DNA of 64,000 bases, taken from Bin5 sp965220715 (lineage in GTDB: Bacteria; Chloroflexota; Anaerolineae; Caldilineales; Caldilineaceae). The notes under the pieces are model-generated. The model worked only from the letters and a program-made list of their open reading frames with translations, made no database searches and was not told the origin of the DNA. A program made the position numbers and the translations under genes. Of this stretch, positions 39,861 through 48,867 are shown piece by piece; within the stretch, counting starts at the first letter, position 1; the number at the start of each line of letters is the position of its first letter. The stretch lies in contig OZ244843.1 of the NCBI GenBank assembly GCA_965220715.1, positions 3,658,001 to 3,722,000 on the forward strand. The letters run 5' to 3'.

Positions 39861-41423
39861 ATGCAGAGTAAGTCCGAATTCGACCTGGTGAAAGAGCGGG
39901 TCTTTACCGACCTGGGCCTCTATCAGCAGGTTTCAGGGCTGTACGACGGACAGTGGCTTGCGGGCGAAGGCCGTCGGCGCCTAGCCGTTCATTCTCCCAT
40001 AAACGGGGAGCGGCTGGCAGATGTCGCTATCGCAGGTGAAGATGACTATGATCGCCTGATGGAACGGGCCTGGACGGCCTTTCAAGAGTGGTCACTGGTA
40101 CCGGCTCCAAAGCGGGGGGAAGTAATACGGTCGATAGGTGACCGTCTGCGTGAGCACGTGGAGAGCTTAGGCCTTCTGGTTTCGCTGGAGGTGGGAAAGA
40201 CTCCTGTTGAAGGCAAGGGCGAAGTGCAGGAGATGATCGACATCGGCGACTTTGCCGTCGGGCTCTCTCGCCAGCTGTACGGAAAGACGATGGCCAGCGA
40301 GCGACGCCATCACCGGTTGTATGAGCAGTGGCATCCCCATGGCGTCGTCGGCGTTATCACTGCCTTCAATTTTCCCTGTGCCGTCTGGTCATGGAACGCG
40401 TTCATTGCCTCGGTCATCGGCAATGTCGTGGTTTGGAAGCCGTCACCCAACGCCGCGCTCACCGCCATTGCTACGACCAATATTGTCAGCGAAGTGCTTG
40501 ACGAGCATGGGCTGCCCCCTCTGTTTCTCCTGGCCGTGGACGAGGCCGGGGAGATTGGAAGGCGAATGAGCGCTGATCGGCGCCTGCCGCTGCTTTCTTT
40601 TACCGGCTCCGTGCGGACGGGCCGTGAAGTGGCGTCAAGGGCAGGCGAACGTCTTGGCGGCACGGTTCTAGAGCTGGGTGGCAACAATGCGGCCATCGTC
40701 ACGCCGGACGCCGATGTCGAGATTGCACTGCGCGGGGTTGCTTTTGGCGCGCTGGCGACGGCAGGCCAGCGTTGTACCACGACCCGGCGCCTCATCCTCC
40801 ATGAGAGTCTTTTCGATAGCTTCCTTCCCCGCCTAATCGAGTCCTACAACGCGGTAAAGGTTGGCAGCCCGCTTGAGTCTGGAGTGCTGGTTGGGCCTCT
40901 GATCAATCAGCGTGCGGTTGAAACCTACCGTTCGTCGATTGGGAGGGCGCAAGCTGCCGGCGGGCGCGTCCTGGTTGGAAACTCCGTGCTGGCGCTGCCT
41001 GGACTGGAAGGGGGAAACTACGTCGCGCCGACGCTGATAGAGGGGGTTCCGCCGGACTCGGAGATCGTCGGCGAGGAGACGTTTGCACCGATACTCTATG
41101 TGCTAAAGTACAAGAATCTCGAGGAGGCGTTCGCCATCCACAACAGTGTGTCCCAGGGTCTTTCGTCAGCCATTTTCAGCAACAATCTTCGCGAGGTTGA
41201 AGCATTTCTCGGTGTGGCAGGTAGCGATTGCGGGCTTGCCAGTGTAAATACGGGCACGGCCGGCGCTGAGATTGGAGGGGCCTTCGGAGGCGAAAAGGAT
41301 ACGGGCGGCGGACGGGAAAGTGGTTCGGACGCCTGGAAAGCGTATGCCCGGCGCCAGACGGTGACGATCAACCATGGAATTGACCTGCCACTGGCCCAAG
41401 GAGTGACATTCGACGTGGACTAG
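39861..41423 (+). CDS. ALDH7-family aldehyde dehydrogenase
   Basis: A 520-residue NAD-dependent aldehyde dehydrogenase closest to the ALDH7 group (alpha-aminoadipic semialdehyde / piperideine-6-carboxylate dehydrogenase, AmaB). Catalytic residues are visible: Asn170 (TAFNFP), Lys193 (VWKPSP), Glu271 (LELGGNN) and nucleophile Cys305 (AGQRCTTTRR). The C-terminal GAEIGGAFGGEKDTGGGRES is characteristic of ALDH7. The ATG follows AAAGGAC and GGAAAG. In this cluster it may finish oxidation of an aldehyde released from the imported substrate; a lysine catabolism role is an alternative. It converges on the LysM gene with a 12-bp gap. Confidence 0.92.
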   Translation: MQSKSEFDLVKERVFTDLGLYQQVSGLYDGQWLAGEGRRRLAVHSPINGERLADVAIAGEDDYDRLMERAWTAFQEWSLVPAPKRGEVIRSIGDRLREHVESLGLLVSLEVGKTPVEGKGEVQEMIDIGDFAVGLSRQLYGKTMASERRHHRLYEQWHPHGVVGVITAFNFPCAVWSWNAFIASVIGNVVVWKPSPNAALTAIATTNIVSEVLDEHGLPPLFLLAVDEAGEIGRRMSADRRLPLLSFTGSVRTGREVASRAGERLGGTVLELGGNNAAIVTPDADVEIALRGVAFGALATAGQRCTTTRRLILHESLFDSFLPRLIESYNAVKVGSPLESGVLVGPLINQRAVETYRSSIGRAQAAGGRVLVGNSVLALPGLEGGNYVAPTLIEGVPPDSEIVGEETFAPILYVLKYKNLEEAFAIHNSVSQGLSSAIFSNNLREVEAFLGVAGSDCGLASVNTGTAGAEIGGAFGGEKDTGGGRESGSDAWKAYARRQTVTINHGIDLPLAQGVTFDVD

Positions 41424-41435
41424 GGCAGGATGCAG

Positions 41436-42452
41436 TTAGTTGCCGGCCGGGTATCTTCGACCTTGTGCCGCAGCGTGGATTCGTTCAACCGGCCCACCAA
41501 ATGGAACGAGTATGGCCGTGAAGGTTGTATTTCCACCGGCAGCGACAACATTGTGATCGGGCGCGATTTTGCGGTTGCCAATCACGCGGTCAAGTGAATC
41601 GTAAGCGGTCAGTATGATCTGTACGTCAATGGCTTCCTCCTGGCCAGTGTTTCGCACAGTACCTTGAATAGTGTAAGAGGTGTAGCGTTCTCCTTCGGAT
41701 GTCAGATCCTCCACGGCTAGATCCTGGTAGTATCCGCCCTCATATGCCGGCACGCCACTGAGGGGAAAGATCAGGTAGCTAGCGAATTCTTTTGGGGCCC
41801 CTTCAAAAAGAATAGCAAACGGGGCAACACGCCCCGGCTCAATCAGGTTCAGAAGCACCAAGCCCTCTTCTTCCGCCAAAGTTTCTTGCTGTTCGTTCAA
41901 GAGTCTGACGCCGACTCGGACCTGTTCGAGCGTGAATGCGCTCGTGTTTTCGACTTCGCCCAGGACCCAAAGTCCTCCGAGAGGGGTGAAACTGAAGTGG
42001 ACTTTCTGATGGGCAAAAGGGATGGGAGTAGGTGTTGGCCTGGCTACCACTGGACCGCCGCCGGCTGCCTCTGGGGGCGGAATCACAAGTTGCTGGCCGG
42101 GCTGGAGCGTGCGCGGGTCCAAGATATTGTTTTCTTCCTGTAGCGCGGCGACGGAAATACCGAATTGGGTGGCAATACGACCGAGGTTATCTCCTGTTAA
42201 GACGGTATAGATAGTCGGAGCCGGCGTCGAGGTGGGAGTCGGCGTTGGCGGCGGGGTAAAGGGAGCGGGTGTGGCTGTCGCGACAAGCGTCGGGCCGGCG
42301 GGGGGCACGAAAGTTGCGGTCGCATCCGGCATAGGTGTTGCGGTCGGAGTCAGGGTGATGATTTGCCCGCACCCCGAGAGGGCAAAAAGTGCCAGCAAGA
42401 CTTCAATGGCAATCACTGCCATCTTACTTGCTATCGTAGAAAGCCAGTTCAT
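41436..42452 (-). CDS. LysM-domain lipoprotein
   Basis: A 338-residue exported protein. The N-terminal hydrophobic segment ends in lipobox ALSGC (Cys28), predicting a lipoprotein. A Pro/Thr-rich linker (~30-78) leads to one LysM domain (~80-126: YTVLTGDNLGRIATQFGISV, LQPGQQLVIPP) expected to bind peptidoglycan or related glycans. The remaining ~200 residues (WVLGEVENTSAFTLEQVRVG, GTVRNTGQEEAIDVQIILTA) look like two FxLYD-type beta-sandwich modules. The ATG at 42452 is preferred over the GTG at 42464; neither has a clear ribosome binding site. Divergent from the phosphoesterase gene. Confidence 0.85.
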   Translation of the reverse strand: MNWLSTIASKMAVIAIEVLLALFALSGCGQIITLTPTATPMPDATATFVPPAGPTLVATATPAPFTPPPTPTPTSTPAPTIYTVLTGDNLGRIATQFGISVAALQEENNILDPRTLQPGQQLVIPPPEAAGGGPVVARPTPTPIPFAHQKVHFSFTPLGGLWVLGEVENTSAFTLEQVRVGVRLLNEQQETLAEEEGLVLLNLIEPGRVAPFAILFEGAPKEFASYLIFPLSGVPAYEGGYYQDLAVEDLTSEGERYTSYTIQGTVRNTGQEEAIDVQIILTAYDSLDRVIGNRKIAPDHNVVAAGGNTTFTAILVPFGGPVERIHAAAQGRRYPAGN

Positions 42453-42836
42453 TTGGATCGACACCAGTGGTCATGACAGAGTTGCAAGTTCCGGTCTGTT
42501 GCCGCGTTGCGCCAGACCTGCAGCGCCGTCTTAGGCAAATCGCTCTTTGATTTGCAAAATTGTGCGGCGAATTGTCGAGCCAGATCGAATTATTTTCTTT
42601 CGCTTTTCAAGTTGAGCCCAAACAGGACCAAAAGCTTGCGACGAAAGGCAGGGCAGGCGAGACTCCCGCGAACCCAGGATGCAGCCTATGTGGGAAGTCT
42701 TGATCTCAAAATGAATTCGCATGAGACGACACGTCCGCAGTCATATTTTCGATGGAAAACGACAGTTGAAATTCACGGCAAGAAGACTTTCTTGTTCGTG
42801 GAGACGTAGCAGGCATTATATCACATCGTCTTCCCA

Positions 42837-42865
42837 TTGCCGACTTGATTCGGGTCGGATATACT
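42837..42865 (+). promoter_or_regulatory. Sigma70-like promoter of the YfcE-like gene
   Basis: TTGCCG (42837-42842), an exact 17-bp spacer and TATACT (42860-42865), predicting a start near 42872, about 47 nt before the ATG. The rest of the 466-bp divergent gap holds no recognised feature. Confidence 0.55.
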
Positions 42866-42918
42866 AGGCGAGCCACCACCATTCTGGCGACGGCTGGGCT
42901 GCAAACAGGAGAGAAGGA

Positions 42919-43416
42919 ATGAAGATCGCCATCCTATCGGATAGCCATGACAATATCCGGAATCTGGAAATAGCACTTGCCGCTCTCGTAGAGGAAGGAT
43001 GCGAAGTCCTGATGCATTGCGGCGATCTTATTGCGCCGTTTATCGTCGCGCAGATGGCGCAGGCATTTGACGGACCGATCCACATAGTGGAGGGCAACAA
43101 CGACGGTGACGGGCGATTGCAGCAACAGGTGGCCAGCGGATTTTCGCAGGTTACGTTGCATGGCCCTTATGCCGAGCTGGAACTAGGCGGTCGGCATATT
43201 GGTCTCATTCACTATCCAGAGCCGGCGCGGCGGATTGCGCAGAGCGGCGTTTTTGACCTGGTCTGCTACGGCCATGACCACCTACAGCACAGGGAGCGGG
43301 TGGGCAACTGTCTGCTGGTTAATCCCGGGGAGGTGATGGGGCGTTACGGCGCACCAAGTTGGGGCATGTATGATTGCGTCAGCCATAGCTATGCGTTGCA
43401 GGCAATTGGCGATTAG
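42919..43416 (+). CDS. YfcE/MJ0936-type metallophosphoesterase
   Basis: A 165-residue calcineurin-like phosphodiesterase of the YfcE/MJ0936 family. The dimetal site is complete: Asp8 and His10 (ILSDSHDNIRN), Asp36 (MHCGDLIAP), Asn60/61 (EGNNDGDG), a His in IGLIHYPEP, and GHDH in CYGHDHLQHR. The C-terminal LLVNPGEVMGRYGAPSWGMY is family-typical. Members hydrolyse phosphodiesters in vitro; the physiological substrate is unknown. AGGAGAGAAGGA precedes the ATG and a good promoter lies upstream. RNase Z follows in the same direction after 76 bp. Confidence 0.93.
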   Translation: MKIAILSDSHDNIRNLEIALAALVEEGCEVLMHCGDLIAPFIVAQMAQAFDGPIHIVEGNNDGDGRLQQQVASGFSQVTLHGPYAELELGGRHIGLIHYPEPARRIAQSGVFDLVCYGHDHLQHRERVGNCLLVNPGEVMGRYGAPSWGMYDCVSHSYALQAIGD

Positions 43417-43492
43417 GACGGCAATCTGAAGTTCTTCAACTCTATCCACGTTTTGCGATTTCTGCCAGAAAATCCAATAGAGAGAAAATACA

Positions 43493-44452
43493 TTGTTTGA
43501 GTTGGTATTCCTTGGGACTTCAGCTTCCGCGCCTTCGGTTCATCGGGGCCTTTCTGCGGCGTTGGTCATGGCGCAGGAGCACCGCTTCCTGATTGACTGT
43601 GGCGAGGGCACACAGCGCCAAATCCTTCGCAGTGGGCTAGGGTTTCGCCGACTGGATAAGATTCTTCTCACACACGGTCATCTCGACCATATTTTGGGGC
43701 TGGGGGGCTTAGCGAGCACATTGGGCCACTGGGAAGCGTTGGAGGCGCTGGACATTTACGGCGGCGGGCCGGCACTGGCCAGGGTCAACAAACTGATGGA
43801 GGTGGTCTTCGGGGTTGGAAGAGTTCCGCAGGCGGGCATCAGTTTGAACGAAATCGGGGCCGGAAGGCTGTTTGAAGGCAAGGGGTTTGCGCTTTCTGCA
43901 TTCTCAGTGCCACATCGAGGCTCGGGCTGCTTCGGGTTTTCATTTGAGGAGGAGACTCGCTCGCCATTCGACAACTCCAAGGCCGAAACTCTTGGCGTCC
44001 CAGCCGGGCCGGAACGGAGGGAATTGGTTGCGGGCCGGGCAGTCGTTCTGCCAGATGGAAGGACAGTGCAACCGGAGGAAGTTCTGGGAGACCCGCAAAA
44101 GGGGGCCAAAATCTGCTTTATTGGAGACGTAGGTCGGACCGGTCCGCTGCACAAGATTGTCGCCGACGCGGATCTGTTGGCAATCGAAGCGACCTATCTC
44201 GAAGCGGAGCGAGAATTGGCGAAGAACCATGGGCACATAACCGCGCTGGCGGCGGCCCGCCTGGCGCAAAAGTCAGGTGTAAAGCATCTTGTTCTGCACC
44301 ACATCAGCCGCCGTTATCATGCAAAGGCGATATTGGAGGAAGCCCGATCCGTTTTCCCCAATACTGACGTCGCAGGAGATCTTGATAAGTACCTTGTTCG
44401 CCGAGGTAAGCCAGTCGAAGTGCAGGCCGGGCCCAAGTACGTGGTTCGCTGA
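43493..44452 (+). CDS. rnz: Ribonuclease Z
   Basis: A 319-residue tRNA 3'-processing endoribonuclease of the metallo-beta-lactamase fold. The metal motif is H61-G-H63-L-D65-H66 (LLTHGHLDHILGLGGL). IDCGEGTQRQILRSGLGFRR contributes to the RNase Z signature, CFIGDVGRT carries the bridging Asp, and LVLHHISRRY the C-terminal His. Length fits the short (RNase ZS) form. Translation starts at a TTG (43493) with a weak AGAGAG site; no better in-frame ATG exists. It removes 3' trailers from pre-tRNAs lacking encoded CCA. Confidence 0.93.
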   Translation: MFELVFLGTSASAPSVHRGLSAALVMAQEHRFLIDCGEGTQRQILRSGLGFRRLDKILLTHGHLDHILGLGGLASTLGHWEALEALDIYGGGPALARVNKLMEVVFGVGRVPQAGISLNEIGAGRLFEGKGFALSAFSVPHRGSGCFGFSFEEETRSPFDNSKAETLGVPAGPERRELVAGRAVVLPDGRTVQPEEVLGDPQKGAKICFIGDVGRTGPLHKIVADADLLAIEATYLEAERELAKNHGHITALAAARLAQKSGVKHLVLHHISRRYHAKAILEEARSVFPNTDVAGDLDKYLVRRGKPVEVQAGPKYVVR

Positions 44453-44613
44453 GGTGTGGGGCGCCGCGAAAACTGTGGTGTGGCGCCGAAGTGGGGGGCA
44501 AGAAGCCGCTCCCGTTTCCAGTCTTCGCGCATTTGCGCTGTCAACCAGGATGAGCCTTGCAGGGCTTCATTCAGCGGCTATTTCATAACCGATCAAAAGG
44601 TCGGCAACTGTTG

Positions 44614-47298
44614 TCACGAACGCAGTTCCCCGCCCGTTGCCCTCTCGACAGAGCGGATAATACGCTGCCGCAGCCGGTTGACCTCTTTTTCCTTCAAATT
44701 GTGGGCCAGGCTCTGGTAGGTAACGCGATAAGCCAGTGATTTATGGCCGACTTGCAAAGACTCACCGCGGTAGATGTCGAAAAGCTCTACGGCTGTAAGC
44801 ATCGGGTCCTTGTCACGCCCGCCGCCGTCTACAATCGCATCGAGGAGGCGGCGCTGGGTTACTTCTTCCGGCACCACGAATGCCAGGTCTTCCACCACCG
44901 GCGGGTAGACGCTGATCGGCGCCATTTGCGAGATCTGCCAACTTGGACGCACCAGCGGTGCGACGTTCAGCTCCGCCAGAACGACGCGTTCGTTCCCCAG
45001 GCCAAAAGCGCTGCGTACCCGCGGATGCAGTTCACCGACGATTCCCAGATGTTGGTCCTGAAGCGAAATGAGGGCGCAGCGGGGTCCGAATCGGGCATCG
45101 CTGCGTTCGTCGTTGGCGCCGCTATCAGGATAGGCGCTGAACAGATAGTTGCTCTGCGAAAAGCCAAGTCTTTCCAGCAGCGTTTCAATGATGCCCTTCA
45201 AATCAAAGAAATCGAACAGGTCTGTTTCGGTGTCGGAAAGTTCATAGGAAGGGTAGGATCGATGCGGATTGCCGGAGCCGCGCAGAGCAATGCACAGCCG
45301 CCGTTCCTCGTATGGGATTAGCGAGTCTTGTTCTCCACCAGGGGCAGGCGTGTCAGTCGCTGGTTGCGGCCGATAGATGCGCCCGATCTCAAAGACGGCC
45401 ATCCGCTCGGAATAACGCAGGTTAAGGGCCAAGTTTTCCAAAGCGCTCACAATCAGGTTTCGCCGCATTACCCGCCGTTCCGGGGAGAGGGGATTTGTTA
45501 ATGCAATGAAGTGCGTGGAATCGGATGGCGCACTTTTTTCATCCGCGCCCTGCAGCTTTACGTGATTTTCCGGAGACGTGAGCGTATGATTTACTGTGTC
45601 TTGCAGTCCGCAGCCGATGAGTATATCGCGAATGTTTTCCTCGGTTTCCAGGAGGGCATTTCTCCGCTGAGGAGGAAGAACCGTATCGAGGAGCGTTTCG
45701 CCAATTCGATCGTAGCCGACGACGCGAGCTACTTCCTCTGTCAGGTCGGCGGGCAGCGTCACATCCAGCCGATGCCAGGGGACGGTCGCAGCGACTACCG
45801 GTTCTTTCTCTGCGCGTGCAAGCCCGAATATTGCCCGCTCCGGCGCATCTGACGGCAGGTCAGCCAGCTCTTCGACTTCGAACTCCAACCTCTGGAGGGC
45901 GGCGCCAATCTCTGAAAGAGACAGTTCCATTCCCAACAAGCGTCTTACGTCGCTGCAGGAGGTGTAAACTTTCACACTCGGCTGTGGGACCGGGTAGGTG
46001 TCAACGATTCCGGGAACGATACGCCCGCCAGCATGTTGATGCATCAGACCCGCGGCTCGGCGAGCGGCCAAATCGTTCAAGGTGGCAGGAACGCCGCGAG
46101 TGAAGCGGTGGCTGGCCTCGCTGTGCAGGCGCAGGGCCTGGGATGTACGGCGGTTGTTGATTCCGTCGAATGTGGCCGATTCGAGCAAGATATGGCGGGA
46201 GTTCTCATGCACTTCGGTCTCGCCGCCACCCATTACGCCGGCAATGGCGAGCGGGCCGGCCTTGTCGGCGATGACAAGCATCGGTGGTTCCAGTCTGCGC
46301 TTTTGACCATCAAGTGTCAGTAGCTCCTCGCCCTCGTCGGCGGTGCGCACAATGATGGTTGGCTTCGATTCGCCGATCTTAGTGGCCCTGTCGACGAGGA
46401 GATCGTAGTCAAATGCGTGAAGCGGCTGGCCGGTTTCAAACATTACATAGTTCGTTATGTCAACGATGTTGTTGATTGGTCGCATACCCGCGCTCGCCAG
46501 CCGATCCTGCATCCACTTCGGTGACGCGCCGACCTTTATATCGCGAACGATGGTTCCAGTGAAGCGCTGACATAAGGCCGGGTCGTTGATTTGGGCGGTC
46601 ACGTAGGAGGAGGCATGATCCTCGCCGTGTGCGGCATCTTCAACTTCCGGCAAGTGGAGAGCGCCACCTGTCAGGGCATGCACTTCTCTGGCAATGCCCC
46701 ACATGGAAAGACAGCGTGCCATATCCGGCGTCAGATCGATTTCAAGGATCTCATCCCCCATATATTCGCGCAGAGGATTTCCCACTGGCGCGTCTTCAGG
46801 TAAGAGGAGGATTCCCTCGTGCTCCTGGCTGAGTCCCAATTCCAGTTCCGAGCAGACCATACCCCTCGACTCGACGCCGCGGATTTTCGCCTTCTTCAGC
46901 TTCTTGCGCGGACGGGGTTGTTTGTCGCTGTAGGCATCGATCAGGAGCGCGCCCTCGCGTGCAAATGCAACTTTCAGAACAGGAAGATCACCTGCGGAGA
47001 TGGAGCGGGCTTTGAACTGGAACAGATTGGGTGCGCCGGTAACTACTCTCTGGGGCGAGTGCTCCGCGAGCTTGGCTCCAGCCTCGTGAGCCACGTCTAC
47101 CAGGACCAATCGGTCGGCGTCGGGATGCGGCGTTACGGCCACCACCTGACCAACGACTATTTTGTCCGCTTCCCACCCTTCGCCGGTTTGGGTGAGGCTC
47201 GCCTCTTCCAGGCCGGCAAGGGTCAGGCGTTCGGCCAGTTTCGCTGTGGGAAGTGGGATATCCACGTATTCTCGGAGCCACGATAAGGGGACAAGCAT
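44614..47298 (-). CDS. pheT: Phenylalanine-tRNA ligase beta subunit
   Basis: An 894-residue PheT, which with PheS forms the alpha2-beta2 enzyme charging tRNA-Phe. Domains in order: N-terminal MLVPLSWLREYVDIPLP, an EMAP-like tRNA-binding domain (~40-165; VVAVTPHPDADRLVLVDVAH), B3/B4 editing region (INNIVDITNYVMFETGQPLHAFD, near 280), B5 (near 430-500), a catalytic-like core, and a C-terminal anticodon-binding FDX-ACB domain (~800-894; YPPVVEDLAFVVPEEV). It is longer than the usual ~800. GGAG sits 6 nt before ATG 47298. No pheS lies upstream, where it is usually found. Confidence 0.95.
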   Translation of the reverse strand: MLVPLSWLREYVDIPLPTAKLAERLTLAGLEEASLTQTGEGWEADKIVVGQVVAVTPHPDADRLVLVDVAHEAGAKLAEHSPQRVVTGAPNLFQFKARSISAGDLPVLKVAFAREGALLIDAYSDKQPRPRKKLKKAKIRGVESRGMVCSELELGLSQEHEGILLLPEDAPVGNPLREYMGDEILEIDLTPDMARCLSMWGIAREVHALTGGALHLPEVEDAAHGEDHASSYVTAQINDPALCQRFTGTIVRDIKVGASPKWMQDRLASAGMRPINNIVDITNYVMFETGQPLHAFDYDLLVDRATKIGESKPTIIVRTADEGEELLTLDGQKRRLEPPMLVIADKAGPLAIAGVMGGGETEVHENSRHILLESATFDGINNRRTSQALRLHSEASHRFTRGVPATLNDLAARRAAGLMHQHAGGRIVPGIVDTYPVPQPSVKVYTSCSDVRRLLGMELSLSEIGAALQRLEFEVEELADLPSDAPERAIFGLARAEKEPVVAATVPWHRLDVTLPADLTEEVARVVGYDRIGETLLDTVLPPQRRNALLETEENIRDILIGCGLQDTVNHTLTSPENHVKLQGADEKSAPSDSTHFIALTNPLSPERRVMRRNLIVSALENLALNLRYSERMAVFEIGRIYRPQPATDTPAPGGEQDSLIPYEERRLCIALRGSGNPHRSYPSYELSDTETDLFDFFDLKGIIETLLERLGFSQSNYLFSAYPDSGANDERSDARFGPRCALISLQDQHLGIVGELHPRVRSAFGLGNERVVLAELNVAPLVRPSWQISQMAPISVYPPVVEDLAFVVPEEVTQRRLLDAIVDGGGRDKDPMLTAVELFDIYRGESLQVGHKSLAYRVTYQSLAHNLKEKEVNRLRQRIIRSVERATGGELRS

Positions 47299-47404
47299 GT
47301 TGCACTCCAAACCGGTCTATTTGCTCTCGGCTTCAGCCAGAAGCTTTCGACAGTTTCAATTATGACGGTGATATTAACAGAGAAAGGGTGATAACGTAGT
47401 CTGG

Positions 47405-48007
47405 CTAAATATGCACGCCGTACACCAAGGCCCGGTGAACGACGTCGTGTGCAAGCGAACGCCAGTAGCCCCAAGTGCGACGTTCACAGTGGAGATTGCG
47501 TAGCGCCTGGGCGACGGAGCCCAACTCCTGTACCGGCACCGTCCGATAGCCGCCGATTTCTTCTGTGTCGGAAGGGGAAAGGTTTCGACAAAGACTTTCC
47601 AGATAGAAAATGTAGCTGACGAAAGGAATGCTGGCGCCACCATTGACAAAATGGCAGTCCAGCACACCCAGGAATCGACACAGTTGCACGCTTTGTCCGG
47701 TCTCCTCGGCGATTTCCCGATAAAGTGCTTCCTCTACAGATTCACCGGGTTCGATGCCGCCCGTAGGAAGTCGATAGATCGGCGTTTCGTATCGGTGTTT
47801 GGTGTGCAGCAGGATCTCGCCGTTGAGTTGGCGGATTGCGAACACGACCTCACCTCGTCGATCGGGATCCTTCTGCCCCCGATATGCGCGCATGTATGCG
47901 TCCGTCTCAATGAGATGGCGGCGGCGGAGCGGCTGCCCGTATTTGCTCGCAAGGGCTTGCAGTTCCGATTGGTCGATTTGGGGCGCTACACGGGAATGTA
48001 CGGGCAT
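47405..48007 (-). CDS. NUDIX hydrolase
   Basis: A 200-residue NUDIX-fold hydrolase cleaving a nucleoside diphosphate-X substrate. The NUDIX box (residues ~83-105) reads GGIEPGESVEEALYREIAEE followed by TG, matching Gx5Ex7REUxEExGU completely, so it should be active. Residues outside the box (RLPTGG before it, FYLESLCRNL after) do not identify the substrate; NDP-sugar or ADP-ribose types are possible. It starts with ATG at 48007. The upstream neighbour on the same strand is a DUF4062-like gene 90 bp away. Confidence 0.88.
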   Translation of the reverse strand: MPVHSRVAPQIDQSELQALASKYGQPLRRRHLIETDAYMRAYRGQKDPDRRGEVVFAIRQLNGEILLHTKHRYETPIYRLPTGGIEPGESVEEALYREIAEETGQSVQLCRFLGVLDCHFVNGGASIPFVSYIFYLESLCRNLSPSDTEEIGGYRTVPVQELGSVAQALRNLHCERRTWGYWRSLAHDVVHRALVYGVHI

Positions 48008-48097
48008 CGCGGAATTGTACGGGTCGAAGAGAGGACCTTCCCAATATCAAACTCTGCGTCGTTCTACACAGGAATCATTGGCTTAGGATCGCCAAAT

Positions 48098-48676
48098 TCA
48101 GCGGTCATCAAGTTCATCGGCGATTAGGCTTTGGGCCTCAGCAGGATCGAGAATTACACCGCCGCCCTCTGCACCGCCGGGTACTCCAATTGCTCGTTCG
48201 AGTCCCTGCCGCAACTGCTGCATGCTCTGCTGCAAGCCTTCTACTTCCATCATCTGCAACCCATAACGGTTTTCGGGATGGAGGAGTGTGTCAATGAGGT
48301 CCAGACCGACCTGCTGTCCCAATTGCTGGCTGCTGCGAAAAGACTTCCAAGGCGCTTGGGCGATGCGGAGAAACTCCCGACCGGCCTGGGTACGCATGCC
48401 CTGCAATTTGAATGGAACAATGGTCCTCTCAAGGCGTAGAGCAAGCTCCCATTCAGCGCCAAAGGGGGCGGTGATGTCCCTGCCGAGGAAGAAATAGATT
48501 CTGTCGACGTTGCTGATCAGTTCAAACAGGGTATCGTAGTCGACGCCTGCCGCTGGTGTGCGGCGAATTTCTGCGCCCACCTGCACGGGCAACTCAGCCA
48601 GTATGCGGCCGACGAGCGCCCGTTCCTGTTCCAAATCTTTGGTTGCACTTACAAAGATGCGAAGCTTCTCTGCCAT
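48098..48676 (-). CDS. DUF4062/TIR-like N-terminal domain protein
   Basis: A 192-residue protein. The N-terminus, KLRIFVSATKDLEQERALVG, resembles the start of DUF4062 (IFVSSTxxDLxxER), a TIR/SEFIR-like Rossmann domain found in signalling and defence-associated proteins. VDRIYFFLGRDITAPFGAEW, near residue 57, gives a second strand-plus-acidic segment. The C-terminal ~80 residues are Gln-rich and helical (LQQSMQQLRQGLERAIG). No effector or membrane segment is attached, unlike large multidomain DUF4062 proteins. It may be a stand-alone sensor or partner of the NUDIX protein. Domain call moderate, function unknown. Confidence 0.6.
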   Translation of the reverse strand: MAEKLRIFVSATKDLEQERALVGRILAELPVQVGAEIRRTPAAGVDYDTLFELISNVDRIYFFLGRDITAPFGAEWELALRLERTIVPFKLQGMRTQAGREFLRIAQAPWKSFRSSQQLGQQVGLDLIDTLLHPENRYGLQMMEVEGLQQSMQQLRQGLERAIGVPGGAEGGGVILDPAEAQSLIADELDDR

Positions 48677-48867
48677 ATTGGGCTTGCTGTCATTGGGAGG
48701 GGCTGAAAAGGCTTGCGTACCGATATTAGCGAATTAGTAGACCAACTACATCGCTATTGTCGCTGATGTAAGGTGGATTCGCCAAAATTTATGCTGTCCG
48801 GCGTCGAATTGACCAGTATTTCGAAAGGTAGAAGGTAGTCGACAATGGGCAATCAGGTCCGCGGCCT

